The translations under genes and the position numbers were made by a program. A stretch of DNA of 64,000 bases. Origin: Pseudofrankia inefficax (lineage in GTDB: Bacteria; Actinomycetota; Actinomycetes; Frankiales; Frankiaceae). The DNA lies in NCBI RefSeq assembly GCF_000166135.1, contig NC_014666.1:3782001-3846000 (forward strand), read 5' to 3'. The notes beneath the pieces were generated by a model. That model saw only the letters and a list, made by a program, of their open reading frames with translations. It had not been told where the DNA came from and searched no databases. Shown in pieces: positions 25,577 to 34,165 of this stretch (position 1 is its first letter; the number at the start of each line of letters is the position of its first letter).

Positions 25577-26041
25577 GTGGCCGTGGACCTTCCGCAGGAG
25601 GATGTGCTGGCGATCCAGGAGATCCTCGCGCTGTTCTCCTACGTCTTCGACGACAACGACGTCGACGGGCTGTGCCTGGTGTTCACCCCGGACGCGACCG
25701 TCGAGCACGGGATCGGCCCGCACCGCAGCTACCACGGTCTCGCCGAGCTCGCGGACTACGTGCTGTCCAAGAGCGCGGCGGCCCCGGACCATTTCACCGT
25801 CAACACGGCCCTGTCCGCGCGGGACGACGGCACGGTGCTGGCCCGCAGCCGCTACATCGGGATCAACCGGGACAGCCGGCTGACCAGCGGCGAGTTCCTC
25901 GACATCTTCGTACGGACCGCGCAGGGCTGGCGGATCTCCTACCGGCGGGGGATCCCGCGCACGCCGCGGGCCGAGGGCGCCGGCGTGCCGACGTCGGCCG
26001 CGCTGGACCCGTGGCGGGTCACGCTCGCGGGGCGGGCCTGA
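25577..26041 (+). CDS. SnoaL/NTF2-like protein
   Basis: 154 residues of the alpha+beta barrel SnoaL_4 type: an N-terminal helix (VLAIQEILALFSYVFDDNDV), FTPDATVEHG, YHGLAELADYVLSKSAAAPD and the strand pair VRTAQGWRISYRRGIPR. The family includes small dehydratases, isomerases and ring-hydroxylating beta-like subunits, often of unknown role. GTG 25577 has GAGGGAGA upstream. It overlaps a short downstream frame by one base. No operon partner suggests its substrate. Confidence 0.85.
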   Translation: MAVDLPQEDVLAIQEILALFSYVFDDNDVDGLCLVFTPDATVEHGIGPHRSYHGLAELADYVLSKSAAAPDHFTVNTALSARDDGTVLARSRYIGINRDSRLTSGEFLDIFVRTAQGWRISYRRGIPRTPRAEGAGVPTSAALDPWRVTLAGRA

Positions 26042-26199
26042 TGCCCCCGCTCGGCGCGGCCGACCTGCCGGACGGGTGGCGGATCGCCTATCGCATCTCG
26101 GTGCCGCGCAGGCCGACACTGGAGATCACCCCGCCGCCGCCCGAGTTCCTCGAGGCCTGGCGACCGCGCCCCGGCGACCTCGGCGTGTCCCGCCGGTAG
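26041..26199 (+). pseudogene. C-terminal fragment of a second SnoaL-like protein
   Basis: 52 codons starting at ATG 26041, whose A is the last base of the preceding TGA stop. LPDGWRIAYRISVPRRP repeats the preceding protein's AQGWRISYRRGIPRTPR. The barrel N-terminus is missing, so this is best read as the tail of a tandem duplicate that lost its 5' part by deletion. It might be translated by coupling, but it would not fold as an NTF2 domain on its own. Confidence 0.55.
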
Positions 26200-26297
26200 C
26201 GCCGCGGGCCCGGGGCGTCGGCGAGCACGGTTGCCCCCTCGGTGCTCTGCCGACGGCTCTACGATCGTGGTCGCGGAACGGTCGGACAGAGGACAAC

Positions 26298-26990
26298 ATG
26301 AACCTGAGCCTCGGCGTCTTCGACATCTTCGCCTACTCCGTGCCCGGCTCGCTCTACCTCGCGCTCCTGCTGTACGTGCTCGACCGGGAGTCGTGGGTCG
26401 ATCTCGGGCAGGTCGGCGACCTCAACTCCACGGTGCTGGTCGGCGGCGGCATCCTCGCCAGCTATCTTCTCGGCCACCTGACCTACGCCCCGCGCCGGTT
26501 CCTGGGCCGGCGGATGCCGCGATGGCTGCGCCCCGGGGGCGGCACCCGGCAGGAGTTCCTCGACCGGTTCCCGGTCGCCCGGTCGATGGCGTTCGTCCAG
26601 GTCGACCCGGCGATCATCTTCGCGGCCATCGAGGTGAAGGCGCCCGACTCGGCCGGCGAGATCAGCCGGCTGCGAGCCAGCGGAATCGCGCTGCGCAACG
26701 CCGGGTTCGCGCTGCTCCTCGCGGCCGGCGTCGCCACCGTGGAGCTCGTCGCCGACTGGAACCGGGGACTTCCGGCGTTCTGCCTGGCGGTTTTCCTGGT
26801 GGGTTTCGTCGGCGCGACGCGGGCCGGGCACGAGCTGTCCCGGTGGGCGGCCCTCAAGACCCTGGAGGTCGCGTTCTGGCTCCCGGACATCGAGGCCGAA
26901 CTGGCCGCGAGATCACCGGTCACCCCACCACCGCCACCGCGGCCGGCCCCACCACCGCCGCGGCCGGCCCCGCCCGGAGCGCCTCAGTAG
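26298..26990 (+). CDS. Hypothetical membrane protein with Pro-rich tail
   Basis: 230 residues, start ATG 26298 behind AGAGGAC. About four hydrophobic segments: two near the N-terminus (FDIFAYSVPGSLYLALLLYV, then VLVGGGILASYLLGHLTY) and two near 140-190 (AGFALLLAAGVATVELVAD, LPAFCLAVFLVGFVGA). A cytosolic loop of ~70 basic residues lies between the pairs. It ends in a PPPPPRPAPPPP-type tail, possibly a binding linker. The family is not recognised and no motif identifies a function. It is convergent with the ABC cluster, with a 75-bp repeat between. Confidence 0.75.
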   Translation: MNLSLGVFDIFAYSVPGSLYLALLLYVLDRESWVDLGQVGDLNSTVLVGGGILASYLLGHLTYAPRRFLGRRMPRWLRPGGGTRQEFLDRFPVARSMAFVQVDPAIIFAAIEVKAPDSAGEISRLRASGIALRNAGFALLLAAGVATVELVADWNRGLPAFCLAVFLVGFVGATRAGHELSRWAALKTLEVAFWLPDIEAELAARSPVTPPPPPRPAPPPPRPAPPGAPQ

Positions 26991-27029
26991 GACCATGCCC
27001 GCGGCCGCGCGCTGCCACCTTGGTGCTGG

Positions 27030-27104
27030 TGATCGCCGTTTCGGCCCTCCGGTGGTTGTGGAGACGGCCTGGTCACGACCATGGGAGGGCCGAAACGGCG
27101 ATCA
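27030..27104. repeat. 75-bp palindromic repeat, copy 3
   Basis: TGATCGCCGTTTCGGCCCTC on the left and GAGGGCCGAAACGGCGATCA on the right are perfect 20-bp inverted arms, the best-preserved copy. It lies between two convergent genes. Confidence 0.9.
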
Positions 27105-27157
27105 ATGGCCCGGCTGCCGAGCTCCGATGCCTGGCGGCCGCCCTCCGGCTCTTGGCG

Positions 27158-27865
27158 CTAGGCCGGGATGCCCAGGTAGCCGCGGTAGAGCTCGTCGGTG
27201 GAGGTCTCGTCGGCGCGGCCGGTGTGGACGATCGAGCCTCGGCGTAGGACGTAGACCCGGTCGGCGATGGCGAGGGCCTTCTGGGCGTACTGCTCGACGA
27301 CGACCAGCGAGACGCCACGGCGCGCGAGCTCGCCGAGGGCCTCGTAGATGGTGTCGACGACGATCGGGGCGAGGCCGAGCGAGGCCTCGTCCACGAGGAC
27401 CACCGACGGTTCGGTGAGGTAGGCCCTCGCCAGCGCGAGCATCTGCTGTTCGCCGCCGGACAGGCTGCCCGCGGTCTGGCGCAGCCGGGTGCCGAGGATG
27501 GGGAACAGGTCGGCGGCGGTCGTGACCGCCGCGTCGAGGCCGCGGCCCCTGGCCTGGACCATCAGGTTCTCCCGGACGGTCAGCGAGGGGAAGATCCCGC
27601 GGCCCTCGGGGAGCAGGCAGACACCGGCGCGGGTGAACACGTGCGGGGGACGGCCGGTGAGGTCGGTTCCCGCGAGCTCCACCCGGCCGGCGCGCGGGCG
27701 CAGCAGGCCGGTCGCGGCGCGCAGCAGCGTGGTCTTGCCCGCGCCGTTGGGGCCGAGGAGGGCGACGACCTCGCCCGCGCCGACCGTCAGGGTGACCTCG
27801 TGCAGGACGGTCGTGCCGCCGTAGCCGGCGGTGACCTCGTGGAGGCTGAGCATGGTGGCGTTCAC
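27158..27865 (-). CDS. Branched-chain-type ABC transporter ATP-binding protein (LivF-like)
   Basis: 235 residues from GTG 27865, which overlaps the upstream stop (GTGA); ATG 27853 is an alternative start. Walker A GPNGAGKTT, Q-loop LLPEGRGIFPSLTVRENL, signature LSGGEQQML, Walker B VVLVDEASLGLAP and a VVVEQ switch with Gln replacing the usual His define LivF. It pairs with the LivG domain fused into the upstream gene. Last gene of the SBP-HMG-F operon. Confidence 0.93.
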   Translation of the reverse strand: MNATMLSLHEVTAGYGGTTVLHEVTLTVGAGEVVALLGPNGAGKTTLLRAATGLLRPRAGRVELAGTDLTGRPPHVFTRAGVCLLPEGRGIFPSLTVRENLMVQARGRGLDAAVTTAADLFPILGTRLRQTAGSLSGGEQQMLALARAYLTEPSVVLVDEASLGLAPIVVDTIYEALGELARRGVSLVVVEQYAQKALAIADRVYVLRRGSIVHTGRADETSTDELYRGYLGIPA

Positions 27866-30621
27866 CTGTCCCGGGTGGCGGGTTCGAGGGTCGTGGCGGC
27901 GCCCGGCGCGGCCGGATCGTCCTCGGTCTCGCCGAGGTAGGCGGCCCGGACCCGCCGGGACCGGGCCATCTCCTCGGTCGTCCCGGTGAACAGCAGCGAC
28001 CCGAAGTCCAGCACGTAGACCTGGTCGCACACCGACCGCACGAGGGTCATGTCGTGCTCGACGAGCAGGATCCCGCAGCCCCGCGACCGCACGACCTCGG
28101 TCAGCACCCGGCCGAACCGGGCCGTCTCCGGGCCGTCGAGACCGGACGACGGCTCGTCCAGGAGCAGCATGTCGAAACGGCCGGCGAGCACGCGGGCGAG
28201 CTCGACGAGCCGGCGCTGGCCGACGGGCAGCAGCCCGACCTGCGTCTCGGCGAGGTGCCCGATGCCTGTCAGGGCCAGTGCCTCGTCGGTCGCGGCGGCG
28301 ATCGCGCGGGTCGCCCGGCGCGACCCGACGACCTGGGTGAACGGGTTGCGCCCGGCGAGCCCTGCCTCGTGGCCCATCGCGACGTTCTGCCGGACGGTCA
28401 GGCTGTCGAACAGCTCGGTGCGCTGGAAGGTCCGGCCCAGGCCGCGGCGGGCGCGCCGGGCCGGTCCCTCGCCGGTCACGTCGGTGCCGTGCAGCAGGAC
28501 GCGCCCGCCGCCCGGCCGGTTCAGGCCGCTGCAGGCGTTGAAGGTGGTCGTCTTGCCTGCGCCGTTCGGGCCGATGAGGCCGGTGATGACGCCCAGCGGC
28601 GCCTCGAGGCTGACGTTCCCGACGGCGGTCACCCCGCCGAAGCGCACGGTCAGGTCCTGGACCGCCAGTCCTTCGCCGAGGGGCCGGCGAGGCGCCGGCA
28701 CGGCCGTCTCCGCCAGGTCGTCGACGACGGCGGCGATGGGCTCGGGCGGCGCCGGCGCGCGGCCGCCGAGGCGGTCGAGGATCCGGCGCAGCGGGGGCGG
28801 GACCGTGCCGGCGCGGACGCCGTAGGCGGCGAGCGCGGCGCCGACGCCGAACAGGACCTGCAGGTAGGTGGCCGCGTCGGAGGAGGTGATGTAGCCGGGG
28901 AGCACCGAGTAGCCGATGGCGGCGATCACCGCGTACCACGGGTCGCCGACGGTGACGATGACGACGAGCGCGACCAGCGTCAGCGAGCTGAACGACTGGA
29001 AGTAGCTGGCGACGCTGTACTGGTAGAGCATGCCGGTCAGCGCGCCGGCGAGTGAGGCCATCGCCGCGGCGACGCAGAACACCAGCACCTTGAGCACCGT
29101 CGAGGTGGTGCCGTGGGTCTCCAGCGCGACGGGGGAGTCGGCCATGGCCTCCAGGAGGCGGCCGAGCCGGCTGCGGCTGATCGCGGTCACGACGAGCACG
29201 ACGAGGACTACGACGACCAGGATCAGGTAGTAGAAGCCCCGGTCGCTGGACAGGTCCCAGCCGCCGAGGCGGACCAGCGGCCTGGGGTCGGGGACGCCGA
29301 TGCTGGTCGTGCCGAACATGAAGCGCCGCGTGTAGAAGACCTCTTCGAGGATGAGGCCGAAGCCCAGCGTCGCGAGCGCCAGGAACACCCCGGACAGCCG
29401 CACGGCGGGAATCGAGACGAGGGCGCCGACGGGGATCGCGATCAGCGTCGCCAGCAGCAGCGCGACCAGCCACGGCAGGTGGGCGCCGACGGCCAGGTGG
29501 CTGAACGCCGCGGCCCCGACGGCGGCGAAGCCGAGGTGGCACAGCGAGATCTGGCCGGACTGGCGGACCAGCAGCCCGAGCGACAGGAACAGGATGATGT
29601 CGATCAGCGCCGCCGACCAGACGGCCAGGTGGCCGGCCTGGACCACCGGGATCACCGCGAGCACGCCGAGCGCGACCAGCCCGCTGACCCAGCGGACCGG
29701 GCCCGGCGCGTGGTACGGGCGGCGCACCGGCAGCGCGGCGCCGGTCCGGCGCCGGTCGAGCCGGCGGCGGGGCAGCACGATGAGCACGACGAACAGCACC
29801 AGGAACGGCAGGCTCGGCGGGAGGCCACCGATCCAGCTGACCGTGGCGCCGTACTTGTCGACGATGGCCCCCGCGACCCCGATGACGAGGCCACCGGCGA
29901 ACGTCAGCGGCAGGTGCGAGAAGTAGCCGATCGCCGCCGCCCCGAACGCGGCGAAGACCGCGGTTGTCAGGGTGACCCCGTCCAGGGCCAGCCCCGGCGC
30001 GAGCATGAGGCCGGCGACCGAGGCGAACACGGCGCCGATCACCCAGGCCCAGCGCCGGACCCGGACCGGGTCGTCGCCGCACATCGCGACCAGGTCCTGG
30101 TCGTCCACGACACCCCGCATGACGACCCCGAGGCGCACCGACAGGAAGAACCGGTAGAGCACGGCGGACGCGGCCAGCGCGAACAGGAAGATGATGATCT
30201 GTTCCCACGTCACGTTGACGCCGAGCAGGCGCACCGTCGAGCGCGGCAGGAAGTGCGGGAACGTCGGGGCCGTCGTCGGGTGCCACAGCTGGCCGAGACC
30301 CGCCACGATCAGGACCAGGCCGATCGTCGCCACGACCTTGATCGTGTCGCTGGCGTTCTCGAGCGAGCGGGCCAGGCGTTCCAGCCCCAGCCCGAGCAGC
30401 GGGGCGAACACGCCGACGCTTACCAGGGCGGCGAGCGGCCAGGCCAGGCCCAGCTCGGTGCGCAGGTAATAGAAGAGGAAGACGTCGAGCGCCGCGACGG
30501 CGCCGTAGCCGAAGTTGAAGACGCCAGACGTCTTGTACGTCAGGACGAGGCCGAGGCCTGCCATGCCGTAGACGGCGCCGCTGGCCAGGCCGATGACGAG
30601 GAAGGGCAGGAAATCGTGCAC
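27862..30621 (-). CDS. Triple-fusion ABC protein: LivH permease-LivM permease-LivG ATPase
   Basis: 919 residues. Residues 1-285 are a LivH-type permease (FLPFLVIGLASGAVYGMAGL, YKTSGVFNFGYGAVAAL). Residues ~310-620 are a LivM-type permease (SLGLLVRQSGQISLCHLGFA, ATLGFGLILEEVFYTRR). Residues ~665-905 are a LivG-type ATPase (Walker A GPNGAGKTT, RTFQRTELFDSLTVRQNV, LPVGQRRLVELAR as signature, LLLDEPSSGLD, LLVEHD). The usual three proteins are one chain, which fixes stoichiometry at 1:1:1. GTG 30621 has GGAG upstream. SBP lies upstream, LivF downstream. Substrate is unknown; the next gene upstream of the SBP is an amidohydrolase. Confidence 0.93.
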   Translation of the reverse strand: MHDFLPFLVIGLASGAVYGMAGLGLVLTYKTSGVFNFGYGAVAALDVFLFYYLRTELGLAWPLAALVSVGVFAPLLGLGLERLARSLENASDTIKVVATIGLVLIVAGLGQLWHPTTAPTFPHFLPRSTVRLLGVNVTWEQIIIFLFALAASAVLYRFFLSVRLGVVMRGVVDDQDLVAMCGDDPVRVRRWAWVIGAVFASVAGLMLAPGLALDGVTLTTAVFAAFGAAAIGYFSHLPLTFAGGLVIGVAGAIVDKYGATVSWIGGLPPSLPFLVLFVVLIVLPRRRLDRRRTGAALPVRRPYHAPGPVRWVSGLVALGVLAVIPVVQAGHLAVWSAALIDIILFLSLGLLVRQSGQISLCHLGFAAVGAAAFSHLAVGAHLPWLVALLLATLIAIPVGALVSIPAVRLSGVFLALATLGFGLILEEVFYTRRFMFGTTSIGVPDPRPLVRLGGWDLSSDRGFYYLILVVVVLVVLVVTAISRSRLGRLLEAMADSPVALETHGTTSTVLKVLVFCVAAAMASLAGALTGMLYQYSVASYFQSFSSLTLVALVVIVTVGDPWYAVIAAIGYSVLPGYITSSDAATYLQVLFGVGAALAAYGVRAGTVPPPLRRILDRLGGRAPAPPEPIAAVVDDLAETAVPAPRRPLGEGLAVQDLTVRFGGVTAVGNVSLEAPLGVITGLIGPNGAGKTTTFNACSGLNRPGGGRVLLHGTDVTGEGPARRARRGLGRTFQRTELFDSLTVRQNVAMGHEAGLAGRNPFTQVVGSRRATRAIAAATDEALALTGIGHLAETQVGLLPVGQRRLVELARVLAGRFDMLLLDEPSSGLDGPETARFGRVLTEVVRSRGCGILLVEHDMTLVRSVCDQVYVLDFGSLLFTGTTEEMARSRRVRAAYLGETEDDPAAPGAATTLEPATRDR

Positions 30622-30699
30622 GCCGGCGCTCCGGTTCCAGTACGGGCCGGCGCCGGGCGCGGAAAGGGGTCCGCGCCCGGCGCTGGGGCGGTCGGTCGG

Positions 30700-31920
30700 C
30701 TACTGGGTGGTGACGCAGGTCGGCGTGGTGCCGTTCGGCACGCTGAACGCGCCGGCCTTCACCTCGGTGACGAACCAGCACCCGATCGGGTGGGCCTTGC
30801 CGGCGGCGAAGGTCAGCGGCGGGGCGAACCCGTCGAGCGTCTCGCCCTTCAGCGCGGTCAGGCCGGCCACGAGCTGGGCCGAGGTCGGCTCGCCGCCGCC
30901 CGCGCCCAGGCCGCCGGCCTTCGCGGCGGCGCCGAACAGGAGGCCGGACACCCAGCCTTCGTCCGCGATCTCGGTGAAGTCGGTGGCGTTGGTGCGCAGC
31001 CCCGGCGCGTACTTGTCCAGCGCCGTGTTCATGGCGGTGACGGCGGGGGCGTCGGCGAAGTAGGGCAGGTTCGGCGACGGGGAGACGAGGCTGTCCTTGA
31101 GCCCGGGGGCGGTCAGGAACTGGTTCGCGAGGATCTCGCCGTCGACCACGTAGATCGGGTGGTAGCCCTGCTGGGCGCAGTCGCCGGCGACCTTCTCGGC
31201 GACGGCGGTGATGTCCGCGACGAACAGCGCGGTGACGCCGGCCTGCTTCGCGGCGACGCACTGCGCGGTGTAGTTGGGCGCGGTGGCCGAGACCTCGCCG
31301 GCGTAGACGACGGGCAGGCCGAGTGACTTCCCGGTGTCCTTGAGCGGCTGGATGCCCTCCTGGCACTGGACGGCCTCGGCGCAGTAGATGAGGCCGAGGT
31401 TCGTGGCGCCGGCCGTCTTCGCGGACTGCACGATCGAGGGGAACAGCGCCTGCTCGGTCTGGCCCTCGGGGTAGAAGTCCGGGTTGGTGAACATCGGGGT
31501 CGTCGAGGTGCCGCCGCCGACCACGGGAATCTTCGCGGCGGCGACGTAGGACGCCCACGTCTCGTCGTCGTTCGTCATGTCGACGATGGCCAGCACGTGC
31601 TTGCCGACCAGGGTGTGCGCCGCAGTGACGGACTTGCCGGGGTTGCCGGCGTCGTCCTCGACGAGCAGCTGGAGCTGGTGGCCGTTGATGCCGCCCGCGG
31701 CGTTCGTCTGGGCGACCCAGGCCTTGTAGGTGGAGACCATCGCGGTCTCGCTGCTGAAGCCGGAGCAGGTGCAGATCGCGCCTATCTTGATCGGCGCGGC
31801 ACCCGCGCCGGAGCTGCCGGCGGCCGAGGATCCGCCCGACGAGCACGCCGCCGCCGCGAGGACGACGAGCGCGGCCACGGCGGAGACCACCGGCAGCCGT
31901 CTGAGTAAGTGTCCGAACAT
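30700..31920 (-). CDS. ABC substrate-binding lipoprotein, branched-chain/amide type (Peripla_BP_6)
   Basis: 406 residues. Lipobox AAAAC (Cys26), Ser/Gly linker, then the type-I fold: PIKIGAICTCSGFSSETAMV, GGINGHQLQLLVEDDAGNPG, and TALFVADITAVAEKVAGDCA. The FSSET ligand-loop region is typical of the family. GGAAGGGA precedes ATG 31920. It heads the operon with the LivHMG fusion and LivF. The family binds amino acids, amides, urea or aromatic acids; no residue pattern decides here. Confidence 0.92.
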   Translation of the reverse strand: MFGHLLRRLPVVSAVAALVVLAAAACSSGGSSAAGSSGAGAAPIKIGAICTCSGFSSETAMVSTYKAWVAQTNAAGGINGHQLQLLVEDDAGNPGKSVTAAHTLVGKHVLAIVDMTNDDETWASYVAAAKIPVVGGGTSTTPMFTNPDFYPEGQTEQALFPSIVQSAKTAGATNLGLIYCAEAVQCQEGIQPLKDTGKSLGLPVVYAGEVSATAPNYTAQCVAAKQAGVTALFVADITAVAEKVAGDCAQQGYHPIYVVDGEILANQFLTAPGLKDSLVSPSPNLPYFADAPAVTAMNTALDKYAPGLRTNATDFTEIADEGWVSGLLFGAAAKAGGLGAGGGEPTSAQLVAGLTALKGETLDGFAPPLTFAAGKAHPIGCWFVTEVKAGAFSVPNGTTPTCVTTQ

Positions 31921-31969
31921 CTGTAGCTGTCCCTTCCAGGAAGAAATCCCCCGGCGTGTGACCGGGGGG

Positions 31970-33196
31970 TCAGCCGAAGGTCAGTTCGCGGGCGTTGTCG
32001 ACCATGATTCGGCGCTGGTCAGCGGCGCTGAACCCGGCGAGCCCGGCCAGGAAGTCACGCGGCTCGCCCAGGCCCTCGGCGTGCGGCCAGTCCGAGCCGA
32101 ACAGGATGCGCCGCGCCGGCAGGTGCGCGGCCAGCGCGGTCACGTCGTCCTCGACGAACGGCGCGACCCAGCAGTGCTCGACGAACTGCTCGACCGGGGA
32201 GGTCCGGAACATGCCGGGGTTCTGCGCGGCGAGCAGCTCCAGGCCGTGCAGCAGCGGGCCGACCCACGTCCCGCCGTTCTCGATGTAGGCGACCCGCAGC
32301 CGGGGGAACCGCTCGAACAGGCCGTGGCTCACCAGGGCGGCGGCGAAGTCCTGGACGAGGCGGTGCTTCATCAGCATCGTCACGAACGGCTCGGACAGCG
32401 TGATCGCGTTCGTGTCCCCGCCGCGCTGGGCGGCGCGGTAGCCCCAGGCCCGCGCGACCGCCGCCTCGACCTCGCGGTAGCCGTCGTCGAAGCCGGCGTG
32501 CGGCGCCACGACGACGCCCGCCTCCTGGACGCGGGCCCAGAACGGGTCGAACACGGGGTCGGCCGGCGAGCGGGTGCCGTCCGGGGTGAACGCCGGGCCG
32601 TTGCGGATGCTGACCACCCGGGCGCCGTGGTCTAGGCACCAGTCCAGCTCGCGGACGGCACCGTCGGCGTCCGACAGCGACAGGTAGGGAACGCCGAAGA
32701 TCCGGTCCTGGTAGGCGAAGCCCCAGTCCTCCTGCAGCCAGCGGTTGAAGGCCCGCAGGACCTCCAGCGACCCCTCGATGTCGGGCTGCATCGGCCCTTC
32801 GAGGCAGACCGCGTGCGAGGGGAACATCCAGGCCGCCTCGAGGCCCTGGACGTCCATGCGGGCCAGCCGCGCGTCCCGGTTGAACCACTCGGGATGCTCG
32901 GCCGGCGCCTCGCAGGCGAGCTCGGCGCCGATCGAGCCCTTGTCGGAGCGCCCGGCGAAGTAGTCGTAGAGCGCGCCCGGCCGCGGCCGCGGGTGGGCGT
33001 CGCCGGGGCCCGGGAGGATCGGGTGGGGGTGCTCGCCGAGGAAGTAGCGGCGGGTGCCGTCGAGCTCGACCACGCGCAGGCCCCGGTCGGCGAAGGCGGG
33101 GTCTCGGTGGCGGGTGAAGGCGTCGCTCGACTCCCAGTAGTGGTTGTCGGCGTCGAACACGGTCGTCAGGGCGGCTAAGTCGCCGGTGTCTGCCAT
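31970..33196 (-). CDS. Amidohydrolase_2 family metal-dependent hydrolase/decarboxylase
   Basis: 408 residues. VFDADNHYWESSDAFTRH carries the N-terminal DxxH-type metal motif, VVAPHAGFDD supplies a later His, and the C-terminal ILFGSDWPHAEGL is the Asp-containing motif of ACMSD-like decarboxylases. ATG 33196 follows GAGGAACG. The family cleaves or decarboxylates aromatic or lactone acids. It is transcribed toward the ABC operon (start of the SBP 49 bp downstream) and has a strong promoter-operator module at 33273-33329 that is repeated before the 37122 SBP. Joint uptake and degradation of one compound is likely. Confidence 0.9.
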   Translation of the reverse strand: MADTGDLAALTTVFDADNHYWESSDAFTRHRDPAFADRGLRVVELDGTRRYFLGEHPHPILPGPGDAHPRPRPGALYDYFAGRSDKGSIGAELACEAPAEHPEWFNRDARLARMDVQGLEAAWMFPSHAVCLEGPMQPDIEGSLEVLRAFNRWLQEDWGFAYQDRIFGVPYLSLSDADGAVRELDWCLDHGARVVSIRNGPAFTPDGTRSPADPVFDPFWARVQEAGVVVAPHAGFDDGYREVEAAVARAWGYRAAQRGGDTNAITLSEPFVTMLMKHRLVQDFAAALVSHGLFERFPRLRVAYIENGGTWVGPLLHGLELLAAQNPGMFRTSPVEQFVEHCWVAPFVEDDVTALAAHLPARRILFGSDWPHAEGLGEPRDFLAGLAGFSAADQRRIMVDNARELTFG

Positions 33197-33272
33197 GAGG
33201 GTGCGTTCCTCCACTGCGTCTGCGGCGCACTACGTCTCCGGGCGGCCTCGCGAGGTCACGCACCGCTCGAAG

Positions 33273-33329
33273 CTCGACATCGACCTCAACATCGAGCTTC
33301 ATAGTGAGCTGGCGCACATCGCTGGTCAA
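33273..33329 (-). promoter_or_regulatory. Promoter-operator module A
   Basis: On the minus strand: TTGACC (33324-33329), 17-bp spacer, CACTAT (33301-33306), then a 24-bp imperfect dyad at 33273-33296 with CTCGA..TCGAG outer arms. Module B at 36996-37052 has the same hexamers, spacing and dyad; GTTGAGGTCGATGTCGAG is identical in both. The dyad lies 77 bp before the amidohydrolase start, where a repressor could block the promoter. Confidence 0.7.
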
Positions 33330-33413
33330 GAAGGGCGACGTGACTACGCTCCGCATCGGCGGGCGGCGGGGAGGGCTCCAACGGCTGTGCCGTCCATGCC
33401 TCGTCCGCTAGGC

Positions 33414-33462
33414 TTCGGACACGTGTCCGAATGTCTTGGACGGCTGTCCGGATCAGCCGTCC
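33414..33462. promoter_or_regulatory. Palindromic operators upstream of the TetR gene
   Basis: TTCGGACACGTGTCCGAA (33414-33431) is a perfect 18-bp palindrome. A second dyad follows directly, GGACGGCT (33438-33445) and AGCCGTCC (33455-33462). Both lie within 70 bp of the TetR start at 33482, as expected for autoregulatory sites. Confidence 0.65.
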
Positions 33463-33481
33463 GGATCGGAGTGTAGGCGGC

Positions 33482-34126
33482 ATGACGGGCCCTTTGGTAG
33501 CCACGCCGGCGGGAGAGACGTCCGTCCCGGGCGCGCGGTGGTCGCCGAACCAGGAGGCGATGCGGACCCGCGTCGCGCAGGCCGCCGCCCGTCTGGTGGC
33601 GCGCGCGGGGATCGCGGGGTGCACCATCCGGGCCGTCGCCGACGAGGCGGGCCTGACCAAGAGCACGGTCCACTACTACGTCGACAACGCGGGTGAGCTC
33701 GTCGACCTCGCCGTGCTGACGTTCCTGCAGCAGTTCGCCGAGCAGGTGCGCGCGCGGATGGACGCGGCGCCGGACGGCCGGGAGGCGCTCGGAGTGCTGG
33801 TCCGGACGTTCCTGCCACCCGCGGCCGTCGCGGCGGCGCCGGACGATCGCGCGCGGCTGAACAGCCTGAACCTGTGGACGTCGTACCTGGCCCACGCCTG
33901 GCCCCGGGGCGTGGACGCCGAGGTGCTGTCCTGTTTCGAGACCATCCGGGCCCTGTTCGAGACGGCCCTGGACCGCTGCGGCGTGCCGGACGCCGAGGAG
34001 CGGGCCCGCGCGGTGCATCTCTACCTGCTGGGAGCCGTGCAGCACAACATCATGCGGCCGCTACCCGGCCCCGAGGTCGCCCGTGCCGTCGAGGCGCTCA
34101 GCGGAGTGGCCCTCGATCTGACGTGA
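33482..34126 (+). CDS. TetR-family transcriptional regulator
   Basis: 214 residues. The N-terminal HTH reads RTRVAQAAARLVARAGIAGC, then TIRAVADEAGLTKSTVHYYV with the recognition helix at KSTVHYY. The C-terminal ligand domain is TetR_C-like and holds a FLPPAAVAAAPDDRARL loop. ATG 33482 has only a weak site (GGCGG). It is followed after 39 bp by the Baeyer-Villiger-type monooxygenase and an SDR, so it probably leads this operon. A perfect palindrome lies just upstream. It may also act on the shared operators at 33273 and 37029. Confidence 0.9.
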   Translation: MTGPLVATPAGETSVPGARWSPNQEAMRTRVAQAAARLVARAGIAGCTIRAVADEAGLTKSTVHYYVDNAGELVDLAVLTFLQQFAEQVRARMDAAPDGREALGVLVRTFLPPAAVAAAPDDRARLNSLNLWTSYLAHAWPRGVDAEVLSCFETIRALFETALDRCGVPDAEERARAVHLYLLGAVQHNIMRPLPGPEVARAVEALSGVALDLT

Positions 34127-34165
34127 ATCGCCGGCAGGCCACAACGTTCGCCAGCAGGAGGAAGA

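Noticed and set aside
33270-33356. Peptide MKLDVEVDVELRA and its relative IGLDVEVDVETRG as conserved leader peptides
   Set aside because: The similarity is better explained at DNA level: it falls on a TTGACC-17-CACTAT promoter and a 24-bp dyad in both places, and the flanking codons do not match.
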